From DATFCK01 sp045809745 (GTDB lineage Bacteria; Verrucomicrobiota; Verrucomicrobiia; Chthoniobacterales; UBA10450), in NCBI GenBank assembly GCA_045809745.1, contig JBJMXE010000030.1:1-5970 (forward strand): DNA of 5,970 nt. Direction: 5' to 3'. Both the position numbers and the translations under genes were made by a program. The first letter of the stretch is position 1. Every line of letters starts with the position of its first letter. Positions 5,191 through 5,970 of the stretch are shown here, one piece after another. The notes beneath the pieces are model-generated. The model was not told the DNA's origin, made no database searches, and saw nothing but the letters and a program-made list of their open reading frames with translations.

Positions 5191-5970
5191 ATGTCTGACG
5201 ACCTCCGCTACCCGGATGATTTCCGCCAGCCGGTGAGCATCGCGTTTCCGATTGGCGAACCGCACCTGAGCGTTCACATTCCTGCTCCAATGGATCTGCG
5301 GAAGTATCTCAAAACGCGTGGCCGAACGATTGAGCAGGCACTCGATCGTTACCTGCCGAAGGCCACCGCGAAACCTCCGACCATTCATCGAGCGATGCGC
5401 TACAGTTTATTCGCCGGCGGCAAACGGCTCCGCCCAATCTTGTGCCTCGCCGCGGCCGAAGCATGCGGCGGGCGACCGGAGGACGCGCTGCCCGTAGCAA
5501 GCGCGATCGAATGCATCCACACCTACTCCTTGGTACATGACGATCTGCCGAGCATGGATAACGACGACTTCCGTCGAGGCCGGCCAACGTGTCATAGGGT
5601 TTTTGGCGAAGGTATCGCGGTGTTGGCCGGTGACGCTTTGCTTACCGTCGCCTTTGAAATCGTTTCCTGCGCCCGCCAGACCCCGCGCTACGACACCGGT
5701 GCGTTGCTCCGGGAAGTCTCAGTTGCCGCCGGCAGCCAAAAGCTGATTGCCGGCCAAGTCGCAGATTTGGAAGGGGAAGGGAAAAAAGTGAACCGGACGC
5801 AGCTCCGGTACATACACGAGAACAAGACCGCAGCCATCCTCACAACAGCGGTTCGGCTGGGTGCCATGAGTGCGAACGCGACGCCGCCGCAGTTAAAAGC
5901 GGTGACGACTTTTGGAAACGCGCTGGGATTGGCCTTCCAAATCGTCGACGACATCCTGGATGTGACTCAA
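5191..5970 (+). CDS. ispA: Polyprenyl diphosphate synthase, IspA type (3' end cut)
   Basis: This trans-prenyltransferase condenses isopentenyl diphosphate with allylic diphosphates in the cytoplasm to make farnesyl or geranylgeranyl diphosphate, precursors of quinones, undecaprenyl carrier and hopanoids or carotenoids. Visible, numbering from the 5191 start: GGKRLRP (76-82) for diphosphate binding; the first Asp-rich motif DDLPSMD (117-123), the DDx4D form of bacterial type II enzymes; RRGRPTCH (128-135); AGDALL (146-151); GQ (188-189); KT (212-213); and the second Asp-rich motif DDILD (253-257). Tyr112, five residues before the first motif, matches E. coli IspA as I remember it, favouring a short-chain product, but C15 and C20 cannot be separated. 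About 40 residues are missing. Starts at 5164, 5191 and 5290 are all open; the last gives the usual IspA N-terminal length. No start has a clear Shine-Dalgarno site. Confidence 0.94.
   Translation, partial: MSDDLRYPDDFRQPVSIAFPIGEPHLSVHIPAPMDLRKYLKTRGRTIEQALDRYLPKATAKPPTIHRAMRYSLFAGGKRLRPILCLAAAEACGGRPEDALPVASAIECIHTYSLVHDDLPSMDNDDFRRGRPTCHRVFGEGIAVLAGDALLTVAFEIVSCARQTPRYDTGALLREVSVAAGSQKLIAGQVADLEGEGKKVNRTQLRYIHENKTAAILTTAVRLGAMSANATPPQLKAVTTFGNALGLAFQIVDDILDVTQ

Noticed and set aside
5032..5388. 118-residue minus-strand frame
   Set aside because: It overlaps the better-supported 103-residue gene in another frame and lies antisense to the prenyl synthase coding sequence.

Overview
The window looks like an ordinary piece of the chromosome of a GC-rich, diderm, probably soil or water bacterium. 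EF-Tu phrasing (DNAPEEKERGITI, NTAHVEYQSDKRHYAHVDCPGHADYV), a periplasmic TPR protein with a C-terminal membrane anchor, and a plant-PUT-like transporter would fit Verrucomicrobiota or a neighbouring phylum. That placement is only an inference from remembered sequence phrasing.

Layout from left to right. (1) Positions 1-828, minus strand: the N-terminal 276 codons of tuf (elongation factor Tu), cut by the window edge. It is preceded on the same strand by tRNA-Thr(GGT) at 894-969, the classic thrT-tuf linkage. (2) Positions 970-1374: a 405-bp gene-free stretch. It holds a candidate promoter for the tRNA-tuf unit and a striking cluster of GATCAT palindromes. (3) Positions 1375-2328, minus strand: an exported, membrane-anchored protein with six TPR repeats. 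(4) From 2414, plus strand and divergent from it, a pair of transporter genes: an EamA-family drug/metabolite transporter, then, after a 69-bp gap, an APC-superfamily transporter close to the eukaryotic polyamine uptake (PUT/POT) family. (5) A convergent junction at 4763-4829 with a GC-rich hairpin. (6) Positions 4830-5141, minus strand: a small unrecognised protein. (7) From about 5191, plus strand and divergent from it, the start of an IspA-type polyprenyl (farnesyl/geranylgeranyl) diphosphate synthase that runs off the right edge.

Functionally, the left end serves translation (threonyl-tRNA and EF-Tu). The middle may be a small transport operon: an EamA carrier, often an exporter of amino acids or metabolites, beside a likely polyamine or amino-acid importer. 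The right end is isoprenoid precursor synthesis. I see no mobile element, CRISPR array, rRNA or phage gene, and no convincing new multi-gene system. The observations most worth checking are the PUT-like transporter, the uncertain N-terminus of the prenyl synthase, the unidentified small protein divergent from it, and the GATCAT dyad cluster.
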